A DNA stretch of 64,000 nucleotides from Chaetomium olivaceum (Eukaryota; Ascomycota; Sordariomycetes; Sordariales; Chaetomiaceae), in NCBI GenBank assembly GCA_039881045.1, contig JAYWVB010000054.1:62001-126000 (forward strand), in the 5' to 3' direction. Made by a program: the position numbers and the translations under genes. Position 1 is the first letter of the stretch, and each line of letters starts with the position of its first letter. The notes beneath the pieces were generated by a model. The model saw only the letters and a list, made by a program, of their open reading frames with translations. It had not been told where the DNA came from and did not search any database. This document shows positions 1-11,353 of the stretch, one piece after another.

Positions 1-3000
1 CCTCGCTGATCTCGGACTGTATAAAACTCTCTTTTGACTCGGCCGATCCCTTCCTCTTGACCCACATGTTGCGCTGCCTGTCTAGAATCATGTTCCCAAC
101 CTGGTCCGGAATTAGGTGACAGACGCTTTCCGGCATGATTGTTTTCCTTGCCTCCGATCCTCTCGATGAGCCCCCAGATGACACGGTCGGAAAGGAAACC
201 CCCGTGCTCTGGGTATTGAACCGTGCCGAGCCATGGCCGGGCATGGCATTATCGCGGCCGCTGGCAGAATGTTGCTCTTGCCAATCGGGGTTCCGGGAGA
301 TGCGGATGTTTGGGGGATCGCTGACAACTTCGGAATGGTGCTCGGATGTTTGGCTTTGGCTGTTGGCCCATTCCGCTGTCGCTTGCTCCCTTGTGACTTC
401 GGCAAGCCGGGTAGAGCGCACCGAGGACGGAATCAGGTCACCCATGTCGCTAGCTTCCTCATACTTCTTGAGCTGCTCGGCAAGGACCGGGTCTTCCTGC
501 TTCGTGGACATGCGCGTGAGAGGAGGTCGTCCCTCGCGACTGGGCGGCCGGGAAAAGGGTTCTTGAGTGGACTCCTCGAAGGATCCGTCCAGGTCTGGCG
601 AGGGCTGGCCTTTTTCCTCGTCGGATTCTTCGACGCTGGCGAGACCGCTCGGGAGGCCGGCCTTGCTACGGATCATTGCCATGATTTTGTTTGCTTCATT
701 AATGAAGTCCTCGGTTTTGATAGATGGTTTTCGGTGCGTCTCGACCGTGGCCCCCATCGGAAGGGCGTGCGGAGGCTGTAAATGCCTGCTTGAGCGGCCA
801 GGCGACCTCTCCATTTGAGCAAGGGGCTGGCGCTCCCGCTGTAGCGAAGATCTCTGGTTTGGTGTTGGCGTCCGGGGCCGTATCGATTGGCGGCCGTTGA
901 AGTCCGGCGCATCATGCTGGCTGCTGCTGTGAGCGTCTTCTCTGAACCTACCCAGCGCCGAACGTCCCTGATGGTGTGACAGTTGGGCGGAGTCGGCCCC
1001 TGAGTTGAACTCTTCGGTCCCAAATGACACGTCTGATCTGTGCAAGGTCCTTCGCCGCTTTGGAGTGGGATCCTTCGAGGGCGATGTGCGGGGCCGCTTG
1101 AATTCCGGGCCGGACAAGTCTCTCCGGCCTCCAGGGGGAGCGAGGTCGACATAGGCGGGGAACGAAGCCCTGCCTGAGCGTCGCGACGGGTGGGAGGTCG
1201 TAGACCTTCGCCGCCGGTCCACTACGAGCTCCGGTGCCTCGAACGGTGAAGAGTCGCGTGTGAAGTCAAAAATGGGTGGGTGTGTTGGAAGGATAGAGTC
1301 TTCGTCCGGGTCGCGGTTCTCCTTGTCCCCGTCCAGACCAGTGGCGTCGTGGGTCATGTGCGAGAACTCATCGTTGAATTCGTATCCATCAAGTTCCCCG
1401 GCGCCAAACCTGCTGGCATAGGCGGAAGAATGATCCTCATCCCCATTGTGGGACGGTGGGAGGAGTAGCCTTGACGGGCTGTCCCCTTGTAGCCGACTCT
1501 CGTCTACAGCTATTGAGAAGGAGTTCTCTCCTTCTTCGTGCATCTGGCTCATACGTCTCAGGAGAGTTTGGTTCGTGAAGGTATCGTAAGGCTGGAAGAG
1601 CTTTAGAGGGCTGTCAGGGCTGAGATGCACGGGTACCCGGCGTTTCTCGGGGCTCGGATCTGGGGCGCGTGGGAAGTCTGGGCTATCGGCGGGGACGTGC
1701 TGAGACAAGTCCCACTGTTCGACCCTCACGCTCGGAAACTGCTTTGGCGTGCTCGCTTGCAGGGACTCTTCTGGGTTCAGCTCGGAGCTGTCGTTGAGAG
1801 CGGAGCTTAGCACGTGGTTGCGGAACGACCCTTCCCCGGACCGACCGCCTCGTTGGAAGTTGACGAATCCCTCTAACCTAAAGTGGTCTTGTGTAACTTC
1901 GAGATGGCGTGGCGCCGTCCGGCTTTGGGTAGTGCCATCGTTGACATCGCCCGTGACGATCATTTGGTTCCGTCGCAACATCTCGAGCCGCTTGCGGAGC
2001 TCATCGGGAGGCAAGTCGGCGGGACTGAAAGTCGTCGCGCCGTCGCTAGCTTGGCGCCTTTCCAGAATAATGGGACTGAAGTCTTCGTTGCGTATGTCAC
2101 TCCGGCCACTGACCTTCCGTGACTCCTCGTTAACCGACAATGCCGTCCGGTTGATGTTGGATGTGTGATGCGAACAGCCTTCCTGGTGGGTGCCGGACCC
2201 AGATCCCCTACTTGCGTCGGCGCGCTCATCGGTGTGTCTGGTTCGCGCCGGCAGGGACTCGTGAGTCAGCGGCCACTGGGATTCCTGGTGTCCCTCGTCT
2301 ACATGTATCTCCACTGTTGATGGATCGCGGTGGTAGTGGTAGGGTGGAGGACTGGATGGGACGGCAACATCCAAGTGCGGGTCGTGTTCTTGGTAGGAGG
2401 ACTCGGTTCGCCCGTTTTGTGATGGGCCCGACATTGCCAGTGGAGGCTTGAACATATTCTCCAATCCTGTCCCTGCAGACGTAAACAGGTCTTTTTGTTC
2501 CCCATACGACAAGTCCCCATACACAAGACGCCGCTTCCACTCGGGCGTGTCGTCTCCCTGCCCCTTAGACTGCGAGGCGTTCAGCGACTTACGCAGAAAG
2601 CTCTTGCGCACGACGGAATTAGTAGTCGAGGCCGAGGCGGAACGGCATGCATGGCAATCGCGGCCATTGGTGCTCAGCTCTTGTGAGAGCTTGGATGGGG
2701 TGCGACGGAGGGCGGCCAGTCGTTCATTAATGCTTCGTTCGCCGAGGACATTCCCACTGGTATTACTGGCGTTGCTGGCGTTGCTGGCGTTGCTGGCGTT
2801 GCCGGTATTATTGCCCGTCTTGCTGGCGCCACTGTTGGCGTTGCTGCCACTCCCACCGAGAGCGTTCTGGAATTTCCTGGCGTGAGGACTCAGACGCGGT
2901 ATCCTACTCGGCGTCTGTGGTTTTGGCAGCTTCGGGTCAGGAGAAGGAGCGGCTTCGGCAAAGGACGCGTCGGCAGATCCAGGTTGCGACACCCAGTCCT

Positions 3001-3031
3001 CCGACAAGGAGTCCAACCAGGCGTGCCCCAT
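1..3031 (-). CDS. cdc11: Septation initiation network scaffold Cdc11/Nud1/SepK-like (C-terminus outside window)
   Basis: An uninterrupted minus-strand frame of about 1010 codons runs from an ATG at 3031 (context GCCACCATGG) off the left edge. It starts MGHAWLDSLSEDWVSQPGS. Recognisable segments are TPEWKRRLVYGD near residue 160, LFQPYDTFTNQTLLRR near 475 and IPDQVGNMILDRQRNMWVKR near 980, as I recall from filamentous-fungal Cdc11 orthologues. Cdc11 is the spindle-pole-body scaffold that recruits the septation initiation kinase cascade. Its leucine-rich repeats lie C-terminally, so they would be beyond position 1. The visible part is Ser/Pro-rich and probably disordered. An Asn-Ala-Ser tandem repeat is encoded at 2762-2812. 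No intron or frameshift is seen. It is divergent from the next gene across about 820 bp. The assignment rests on remembered motif similarity; the LRR domain could not be inspected. Confidence 0.78.
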   Translation of the reverse strand, partial: MGHAWLDSLSEDWVSQPGSADASFAEAAPSPDPKLPKPQTPSRIPRLSPHARKFQNALGGSGSNANSGASKTGNNTGNASNASNASNASNTSGNVLGERSINERLAALRRTPSKLSQELSTNGRDCHACRSASASTTNSVVRKSFLRKSLNASQSKGQGDDTPEWKRRLVYGDLSYGEQKDLFTSAGTGLENMFKPPLAMSGPSQNGRTESSYQEHDPHLDVAVPSSPPPYHYHRDPSTVEIHVDEGHQESQWPLTHESLPARTRHTDERADASRGSGSGTHQEGCSHHTSNINRTALSVNEESRKVSGRSDIRNEDFSPIILERRQASDGATTFSPADLPPDELRKRLEMLRRNQMIVTGDVNDGTTQSRTAPRHLEVTQDHFRLEGFVNFQRGGRSGEGSFRNHVLSSALNDSSELNPEESLQASTPKQFPSVRVEQWDLSQHVPADSPDFPRAPDPSPEKRRVPVHLSPDSPLKLFQPYDTFTNQTLLRRMSQMHEEGENSFSIAVDESRLQGDSPSRLLLPPSHNGDEDHSSAYASRFGAGELDGYEFNDEFSHMTHDATGLDGDKENRDPDEDSILPTHPPIFDFTRDSSPFEAPELVVDRRRRSTTSHPSRRSGRASFPAYVDLAPPGGRRDLSGPEFKRPRTSPSKDPTPKRRRTLHRSDVSFGTEEFNSGADSAQLSHHQGRSALGRFREDAHSSSQHDAPDFNGRQSIRPRTPTPNQRSSLQRERQPLAQMERSPGRSSRHLQPPHALPMGATVETHRKPSIKTEDFINEANKIMAMIRSKAGLPSGLASVEESDEEKGQPSPDLDGSFEESTQEPFSRPPSREGRPPLTRMSTKQEDPVLAEQLKKYEEASDMGDLIPSSVRSTRLAEVTREQATAEWANSQSQTSEHHSEVVSDPPNIRISRNPDWQEQHSASGRDNAMPGHGSARFNTQSTGVSFPTVSSGGSSRGSEARKTIMPESVCHLIPDQVGNMILDRQRNMWVKRKGSAESKESFIQSEISE
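2762..2812 (+). repeat. 9-bp tandem repeat GTTGCTGGC within cdc11
   Basis: About four near-perfect copies of a 9-bp unit. On the minus (coding) strand they read as repeated Ala-Ser-Asn codons, giving a short NASNAS tract in the disordered N-terminal part of the Cdc11-like protein. The unit length keeps the reading frame, so length variation would be tolerated. Confidence 0.8.
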
Positions 3032-3850
3032 GGTGGCGCGGGGTGGATATCGATGTGGTGTATGTGCGTGATGGCTGTGTATGCGGAGGTGGTGCTGGTG
3101 TTAGGCTGTCATGAAGGCGTGGGATCCTGGGATAGAACGGACGGTGCTGTTGTTTGACGAATTATGATTGATGAATGCACTGTTTGGCGGGGTTGTCGGG
3201 CAGGTTCTTGGGGCTGTCAGGGCATTCTGCGGAGCGGCAGGGCTGAAAGACAAATGTACCCCTGATTGCCGTCGCAAAAGCCACTCGAATGCGGCGATGA
3301 ATAAAAAAGGAGATGGTACTGCACCAGTCAAGACACTACCCGAAAGGAATGCGGGTTTGGGTTAGTTATCGACATGTCAGTCGAGATTGGTTGGTCAATC
3401 TCAAGTTTAGTCAATTGGGGGCATCCAATCCGCGTTTTGGGGGTAAACATAGGCGAATCCGTTGATTGGTGAGTGCTTTTCCTTGGTCTCATTCCCCCAG
3501 CAACCGGCCGAGCATTGACCCCGCCAGCTGAAAGAGCTTGCAGGTCATCTCAGCTGACTGCGCGAGGCCATTTTAATTGAAGCAGCGCGTCTCAATCGCG
3601 TCTTGCTCCACTTGTTGGGGGGCCCCGGGGCAACCTGTAGCCACCCCGGCCTTTCCACAACGCTAACAGAGGTGGGAGAAGAGGGAACAAACAGAACCGT
3701 GCGACAACCATGCAGCAACCTCGAACCTAGGTATCTACGAAATTACGAAATATCAACACCTCCTTCAACACCACCGCAAAGCGACACCTCCGAATATACG
3801 CCGAGCGAAATGCCAATCTACATGTACCTAATAAATCCAACATTACAACC
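3032..3850. promoter_or_regulatory. Divergent intergenic region cdc11 / Gly-Ala-array gene
   Basis: About 820 bp between two divergent start codons. It must hold both promoters and 5' leaders. It contains only short open frames without recognisable protein content. I see no clear TATA box or RNA gene. Confidence 0.5.
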
Positions 3851-6800
3851 ATGAAGCGCCGTTTTGGAACCGCAGACCTGGAATGGCTGCACCCCGATAA
3901 CTTCTGCGACGAGCCGATTTACTGCGAACCCCCTCATAACCCCGACGAAGTCCTCTGCCACGGCTCCGACGATGAGGCATACAGCAGCCCTACCGAGCGC
4001 CGCCTTCGCTTCGAAACTCAAGCAGCACGCTTTCTAGAGGGAAAGCCGGTGTTCTTACTCTCGGCCTCCTTACGTGGACCGTTCGACAGGGAATCTGGCT
4101 GGGTGAATCCATGGCGCTCCAAATCAACCTCCCGGGAGAAGTCAGCTCGGAGGAAAAGACCGACAGTGTCGAGGGGAGCCGTCCCGCAAACCGAATCAAG
4201 CGGCCTTTTCGACTCAAGCAGCTTTCGGCAGGCGACTCCAGAGCGCAGGCCCGCACCTCCTGAAGTCACCTACACACTTCCGCGATATATGGATGGCGAC
4301 GCTTTCCATCGGGTGCGAACATGGGGGATACTGTGATTGCTGAGAGCGATGCCCCTACGGGCTCCATCCAGCAGATGTCGCAATCAGAACCTACTTCAGC
4401 CGACTCTAGGAAAGCAACACAGCACACCTATCGGAGACAATCCGACATGACGATGATTCTAAACGAGCCTGGGAGTTCTGAAGCGGACCTGCTGGTCAGG
4501 ACTGGTCCAATTGTTGCCGCAAACCAGGCCAGAATCAACCGAGTCAGCCCTAGTTCGAGCCCCTCATCACCGCCAATAAACATACTGGCGCCGACGGCTT
4601 CCTCTCCGCGCTCTATTAGGATTCATGATGAGTTCGCCGCACCAGAAAGAAGATATTTGTATACGGAAACGGAAGGGTCACCTTCAACCAAGGCACCAGC
4701 GGCTGGCTGGCACGTGGAAGACGGCACCGCTACACCCAATGATACCCTCCCAGAGGCAACTATGTCTTCTGCCCAGATAAAAACGCAGGCCAGCGCCCGG
4801 ACAGACGGGAGCTTTCGGTACCGGCGAAAGGACGCCAGGGGGGGAAAGCCGTCTTTGGGCAGGAGTAAGCTGGCGGGTCCCCCCTCGACGGCGAGCGATA
4901 CGGCAGAGCGCCATAATCCTGGTGGCCGAGCATCCTCAACAAGTATGGCGGTGAAGGAAGAAGCACCACAGCCAGATTCTGCTAGGGCGTCCTTGGTCGA
5001 TGCTGCAACCATCAGTCCCAACATCGTTCCAAAAGTCGAAAAAGTTCAAGAGCAGGGCATACTTCAAGAGACTCCTCACATTGAACCTTCTCAGATGTCT
5101 CTGCAATCAGCCGAAGACGCAGCTGGTCAGCGTCAAAGTCAGAGTAGGATCAAGAATGAGGATGGGGATGAGGATATGACGGAAACCGCCTCGGAAATTG
5201 ACGGACCTACGCTGGTTCCTTCGTCGTCACCATCCGACTCAGAACAGGCCAACAGCAGCATGCCCAGCTTCGGGCACTTTTCAGTAGAGAGGCACTCGCA
5301 GGACGTCATCACAGAAGCTGCCGGCATGCCCCGCAAGTTACTTTGGCCGAGGTCGCGGCGAAGTGCTGGCAGGAGCGAGTTCCTCCCCGTGTCTAAACGA
5401 GAATCAGCCCACACTCCAGCATCGACGCAGTCGGGTTCCGGACCTGAGCGCCCCCACTCGGCCTTGTCAAATAGTCCGGTTGAGCTCAAGGAAGTGGTAC
5501 GCCCATGCGAAGGAGACGAGGGCGTCCAAGAGCCGACGGATGATATCGAGAATTGCATTCAAGAAGACGCCTCCGCGGTTGGTCAAGTTGTCGCAGAAGC
5601 GGAAGGAGTCGTTATGGATATGGCGACAGATAGCGAAACAGCAAGCGAGGTCGAAGACGAAGATACATCTGGGACCGAGGAGCCGCAAGTCGAACCGGCT
5701 GATTCCGATCCCCGGGGTGCCGGAGACAAACATATGCCACCCGCATCGTCCTGTCCAGCTCCACAAGTTCAAAGCCCCTGGGCAACCGACGATGCACCAC
5801 TCCGTCCGAGATCACATAACTCACTGCCGCAACACAATGAAGAGACGGGAACCCTCGATACTCAACCGGCATTGGACAAGTCCACCCAGAGTTCGTGGGT
5901 TAAGACAGAAGATGACGTACTTAACACCTCAGACATCCCCACGACTCCCCTACCCCCACCCCGCGAACACAAAACCGTCCTTCATGGCAAGTCAAGCACT
6001 TGAGCAAAAGGCATGCCAAAGTCCCTGGGCACGAGGCGATTCGCAGTTGCAGCTGCCGGAGGTCCGGCTGTTCAACCATCTGTCCTCGCCCGCCAACAGT
6101 CATGTGCTACCAACCGTCGACCCTGTCCCTCAGTCCCAGGTAACCCCCGGCGAGGACATCGAGATGCGCGATTCCCAACTCTATCCTCATCCCCATCAAC
6201 GCCCGAGACAAAGCAATCCAGCCTCCCAACCCCTGATTTTACACTCTCCGTCAAGTCATTCAAAAACTTCATGACTCCCTCCCCGCGACCCGCTGCGAAA
6301 CGGCGGCGCATCTCGACCGCTGCCGATGGCCACCTTCCCAGCACCCAAGCCCTGGTCGACGCAACCATCTCCAACCCATGGCTCCGGCCGCCGACGGTGA
6401 AAACAAAGAAACAGAAGCCCTCCCTAAGACAATCCCACCAACACCGACCAACTAAACGCGTCTCTTGGGGACCCCTCCCGAACGAAGCGGAACCTTCACC
6501 ATTCTTCAACCCAGAGATGACAACCACCACCACCACAACCCCGCCACCCCCAACCCCAACCACCCCCTCTCATTATCCTCCTCCCAACAAACCAACTCAC
6601 AACAACCGAAGCACACCCCGACCCACCGCCCGCGCGCAACCTCCCCCCCACCAAGCATCCTCTCCACCGCCAACCTGCCCGCCGCCAACCAAAAGTTCGG
6701 CCGCCACTTCGCCGCCGTCGCCGGCAGGCGTGTGGGTGCGACGCCGCTGCTTCAGCGGCTGAGTGCGGCTGCGACTGTCACGGCTTTGGCTGGTGCTGCT

Positions 6801-7685
6801 GGTGCTGGTGCTGGTGCTGGTGCTGGTGCTGGTGCTGGTGTGGTGCTGGTGCTGGTGCTGGTGCTGGTGCTGGTGCTGGTGCTGGTGCTGGTGCTGGTGC
6901 TGGTGCTGGTGCTGGTGCTGGTGCTGGTGCTGGTGCTGGTGCTGGTGCTGGTGCTGGTGCTGGTGCTGGTGCTGGTGCTGGTGCTGGTGCTGGTGCTGGT
7001 GCTGGTGCTGGTGCTGGTGCTGGTGCTGGTGCTGGTGCTGGTGCTGGTGCTTCTGCTGATGCTTTTGCTGGTGCTGCTACTCCGGTTAACTCTGCTGGAA
7101 AGAAGACTGGCCGTGGTGGTGGTGGGCCGATGGTGAGGTTGCTGCCGAGTGCGTCGCAGCAGGTGTGTGAGAGTCCGGGGGTGGAGGCGATGGCGATGGC
7201 TTTTTTGAGGGCGGAGGGGGCTGTGAATGGGGTCAATGCTGCTGATACTGGTGTTGGTGCGGGTGTTAGTGTTGGTGCGGATGTTAGTGTCGGTGTTGGT
7301 GTTGTGGGAGATGGGGAGTCTGGGGTAGCGTTTTGAAAAGGGGATGGGTGGTGTTGATTTAGAAGAAGGGCGCGTGGAAGAGGAGGCTGCGTCGGAAAGT
7401 GAGGGGCTTGAAGTAGGAAACGGCGGGATGTTGGAAGAGGCCGAGATGGAGGTTCAGGAGGACGTGGAAGGAGAGACTCAGGAGGATGTGGGAGAGGAGA
7501 CGCAAGAGATGGTGGTCGATGAAGTCAGTGCGGTGATGGAGAACTTGGATGATTTTCTCGGGGGCAACTGGGATCTCGATGCTGATCTTGCCAAAGCGAG
7601 GTCAGATCAAGCGAGGGAGAGTCGGGAACATGGTAGTGATGGGCTTAGGTTGTCGGGGTTGATGGATGTTGGTGTTTGGGACTGA
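3851..7685 (+). CDS. Conserved low-complexity protein with Gly-Ala hexanucleotide array and RVxF-like motif; several frame shifts
   Basis: Exon 1 starts MKRRFGTADLEWLHPDNF at 3851. A probable intron spans 4313-4374 (GTGCGA...CAG), after which the frame runs on to about 5950. Beyond that, protein-like sequence hops between frames at about 5950-5985, 6180, 6490-6640, 6840 (inside the GGTGCT array) and 7331 (TTTT before GAAAAGG). Joined in order, the pieces look like one fungal protein: a Ser/Thr-rich acidic body; SLPTPDFTLSVKSF; KRVSWGPLP near 6454; FGRHFAAVAGRR; a poly(Gly-Ala) tract; LLPSASQQVCESPGVEAMA; and an acidic C-terminus with VMENLDDFLGGNWDLDADL. I do not recognise a function. The motif RVSW fits the RVxF class that docks protein phosphatase 1 (inference). 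Either the assembly has indels here or this is a decaying copy. The 3' end at 7685 is the stop of the last open frame. Confidence 0.6.
6801..7051 (+). repeat. (GGTGCT)n hexanucleotide array, about 41 full units, coding for Gly-Ala
   Basis: Six perfect units at 6801-6836, one broken unit GGTGT at 6837-6841, then 35 perfect units at 6842-7051. There is no stop in any of the six frames: Gly-Ala, Val-Leu and Cys-Trp on plus; Ala-Pro, Ser-Thr and His-Gln on minus. The Gly-Ala frame joins both flanks if the single missing C of the broken unit is allowed for, so Gly-Ala is the intended reading. Confidence 0.95.
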
Positions 7686-10600
7686 GAGTTGACAGATACA
7701 GCTGTCTATGTGTTAGTTGGGCGGTTTGGTTTGGCTTGAAACCGGTGTTTATTGTTATTATACCCTGGAAGGACGGTGGTTCGAAGCATATATGAGAGAA
7801 CGCTGAAACGTTGTTTCAAAGAAAAAGTTCCGTTTGTCCTTGTCTGGGACGCAGTGCTCGCATGGGCTAGGTGAAACAACCTTCTGATATCAAGCGGAGA
7901 CCTGATCACGGTGAACCGGTGGTTTGTCAAGTTCTTATGTTCTGTCTAATGACTGCGTTCCGCCTACTCAGCGCGTACTTTTTCGTCAATCACCGAGATA
8001 CGATCGTGGCAAAGACACTCCAACATGAAACCCATCGGAGTTCAGCCAGAACGTATGGAACAGATAGTGTGATCATCAAGGACGAGTTATTATTTGATTC
8101 TAATTAGGTCAATATCTTCATTCTCCGCCTTTCTTTCTAAATTGGCTTCTTGAGGCCCGGGACGAGGACTAGTTAGAAACATAGGTCGTAGAAGTGACGT
8201 CTATCGAGTGTACTTGGCTATTTTGGTTTGGCAAGCCAGCGGCTATCAACTATGCCTGGTCCAGAACTCAATCGCGAGCAGCCGGGGACACTTCCCCGGT
8301 ATTGGTAACCACGAGCCCCTCCGGCCCCATGTGCCAATCAATATCAACGAGCGAAACTGTAACGCTAGCAGTCGGGTGATGTCCCCAGCCTATTTACCCC
8401 GCTTGCTCGCGCTGGTGGATATGCTGTCCGTCGTCTAGTCTTGCATGATCGGTGGAATTGTTACGTACGAAGGACGAAAGAGCTCGAGAGCGATTTTTCG
8501 GATCACGGTCATCGGAGGCTGGCTGAGAAGAGCGCCGATATGTCGTTTCCTGACTAATAGCATAGCACTCCGGTTGTCCGCTGAAGCCCCGAACTGTGTC
8601 GTTTGCGTAACAGTATGTTCAGCAGCTCCTGCACCTGCGATCACTCACCTATGAGATGCCAGATATTAACCACGACGACACTCCCTTTCTAGCCCGGCAG
8701 GTCGACACGTGTTCTATTGCCATCAATGGGAAGGAGGCCTCCAAGATGAGATTGGATTTCCGGAGAGTCGTATGAATGACGAGAGAATGTCCCTGACACG
8801 GAGTTCCAGTCCAATCCCCCGGAGCGATTAAAGCATGCGAATGGTGGAAGTCAGGGGCCCTGTCGACGTCTCACAACATGGAAAACGGCACACATGGGCC
8901 GGCTATTGGCTCTCCAGGGGCTGGATCCTTTTCGAGACAATGCCTGGTGGGAAGACGAGCCCGAGAACCCAGCACCGTGAGTTGGACGCAGCATGCGGTG
9001 TAACCCCTGGTCATACTGACGCTGTTTCGCCAGGATACCGCGGTAAGCAGGCAAAGGTGAGCATGTCCAAAGGTGGTGGGTGTCTCGTCTCTGCGAGTAA
9101 GGGCGCCAAGACCGTTCCACAGCGTAGTGGTGCCGTTGCTTTCGTCTTCGTCTACATTTAGAGTGCCGGGAAAGGGGGGCGGGAGGCGTTGTTGCACAGA
9201 GCCTCATAGGCGGCGCTGATGGTATCTCGCTGCGGTGGGAGACTCCGAGCAACCCGAAGCACACGATAGGTTGAGGTACACAACATGGGCGTGTCTCGAC
9301 CTTTGAGTAAGGCGATTCTCCTTTTGCTAAAGCGTAGAAGGACAGCGGGAAAGGGGGCATTTGCTTGAAGGGGTGTGATGATACCCACCAGCTTGGGACA
9401 ATTCCGAACTTCCGAGACCGTGGCGCCTGCAGCCCAACATGTCGGTCACTTCGAATAGTTAACCGGCGTAGGCCGGAAATGTCGAGAGTATACAAACATC
9501 GAGACATGTCTTCCCAAAATTGCATGGCCGCGTCATGTCTGCCCCTTATTTTCAGCCCAAACTGGCTCTGGCTCCACGAGCCCGAGACCAAAGGCCACGG
9601 GAGAGCACAAGCGAAGCCGCTGACGGGCGAAGCGGGCACTGTGCTACCATGGTAGAGGAGATTCGCAACAGTGATCGATGGACGACGGCAGACAGAGGAG
9701 GAGACGTGCCAGGGAAAGCGAGGAGCCAAACCGTCAAGGGTTCTGGTGAGCACGTTCTCGACTGATTGGTTTTGGAGAGCTCGGCTCCATGATGATGATG
9801 CAGGGAAGCAGCTTCCGGGTCCTAGGGCCTCCGCATTCGGTATGAGACGACCTCACGGCGACAAGAGGATCCCGTATCTCGTCAGAGCACCGTTGGGGTT
9901 GATAGGCGGGCTCAAAGGAAGCCCATCGTGATCGGACCATTAGCGCGCTGCAACGTGCCGTGCCGTCAAACTAGGGCACACTCCGCCATCGGTCGAGTTG
10001 ACAAGACGATAACGTTAACTGGTCAGCTTACCGTGCAAGAGAAAAACCAAGATACTGTGAAGATAACGACGGGAAGTATACAACACACACACATTCCTCC
10101 GGTGCAGGATGTGGACGATTAACCGTTCAGATCGGCCGGTCCGACTGTTTCGTGCCACTGATCGCTTGGCAGAAGCTCGGCGCGACGGCATCTCTGGCGA
10201 TATCTCTTGTCGGTTGAAACCGTCCGTGTGCACGAAATGCGGCGTCCAATGGGGGAGCTTCGTTCTGCCCAGAGAAGCCTGTCATGTTGCGGAGCGGCGC
10301 AACGTGATCTCGATGGCAGATTCCGTTGCGTAACAGCCACCAATCGATGGAGCCTCGGACTAAGTAGTGGGTCCCTCAATATCGGAGCTGCCGTCGCTAT
10401 CTTTCGAGGTTCGGGTTGCAGGATACTGATCTGTACGAAGGACTTCGTAGATAGCTGGTTGGGCTCTCCGAGGTAGGCTTGCAGGGCAGGCTGCACTCCG
10501 GCTGCAAGGCTTAGTTAGCTAGCTTTGGTTTGGAAGATGGATGTGTGGGCTGCAGTTAGATCTAAACCGTTCTCATCATGGCGCCTATCCTGTTTTGACA

Positions 10601-11353
10601 GCTTTTCAGCAGAGAAAATTGCAGACGATCTGCAATATCGTTGCCGATTGACAAAACTAGAAGCACTCTGAAAGACACCGGGACACGGTAAGAGGAATAA
10701 AAAATTGATCGGATCCCGTAAACCGTAAATAATTCAGCTTTGGTTTCAGGCCGTCAAGGTTCGCCAACCCGTGGCCGTTCTCAGCTGACAAGAAGCTCAT
10801 GATTTGCATTTTGTTGCCGGACTCCAGTTTGACTTTGCTGTGGGTCTTCCCCAGGCTGCCAAGGAGCCATTCTCCAATCGTCGGGTCCGGTATCCACCAC
10901 ACAAACAAATGGCCACACTTGCGGCCCCTTGCGTCAGAGCTTGCCAAGAACCCACAACTGGCGGCCGCCTGCGTTGCTGCTTCCATTCCCTTCCTTATCT
11001 TATTAGTGAGGTGTTGATTTAACTTTCCTCTTGAACTGTTTCCCCCTTGCGAACCACTGCTCAGAACCCCGCAAAATCCAATCAACCATCCACGCTCGTT
11101 GAATGAATCTGATCTGGGGAGTACCAAGGTGGCAAACGGATTTTCGCACAACACAGTATATTTCGGCAGGACCAAGGCATTGCTTCGTGTGGTGTACAAG
11201 CGGGACGCAGTACTGTGTTAGTCAATTTACTGGGCACGGTTCTCCCGAAAACATCCTGTCAATCCTCCCTCCCAATCCAAGAAATCACCCCCGACACACA
11301 CCACACCACTTCAGCAGCGCATACTTTTTTATGCGCCGCCAGATGTTTTACTC
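7686..11353. other. Gene-free stretch of about 3.7 kb
   Basis: Open frames here (for example minus 8851-9753 and 10657-11199) begin with GTG or TTG, lack conserved motifs and have no supporting splice structure. The first few hundred bases should hold the 3' end of the upstream gene and the last few hundred the Kcs1 promoter. I see no tRNA, rRNA or recognisable transposon protein. Confidence 0.5.

Noticed and set aside
6140..6207. Possible 68-nt intron (GTAACC...GAG) in the Gly-Ala gene
   Set aside because: It would restore the frame, but it removes DIEMRDSQ, which looks coding; a small CT indel near 6180 explains the data better.
6801..7051. CRISPR-like regular repeat
   Set aside because: Continuous hexanucleotide microsatellite without spacers in a eukaryotic gene.
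6778..7236. Minus-strand Ala-Pro repeat frame
   Set aside because: Antisense reading of the GGTGCT array; open only because the repeat lacks stops in every frame.
8851..9753. 300-codon minus-strand frame
   Set aside because: Begins with GTG, has no recognisable motif or hydrophobic pattern of a folded protein, and lies in a gene-free region.
10657..11199. 180-codon minus-strand frame
   Set aside because: Begins with TTG, no motif, overlaps the likely Kcs1 promoter.
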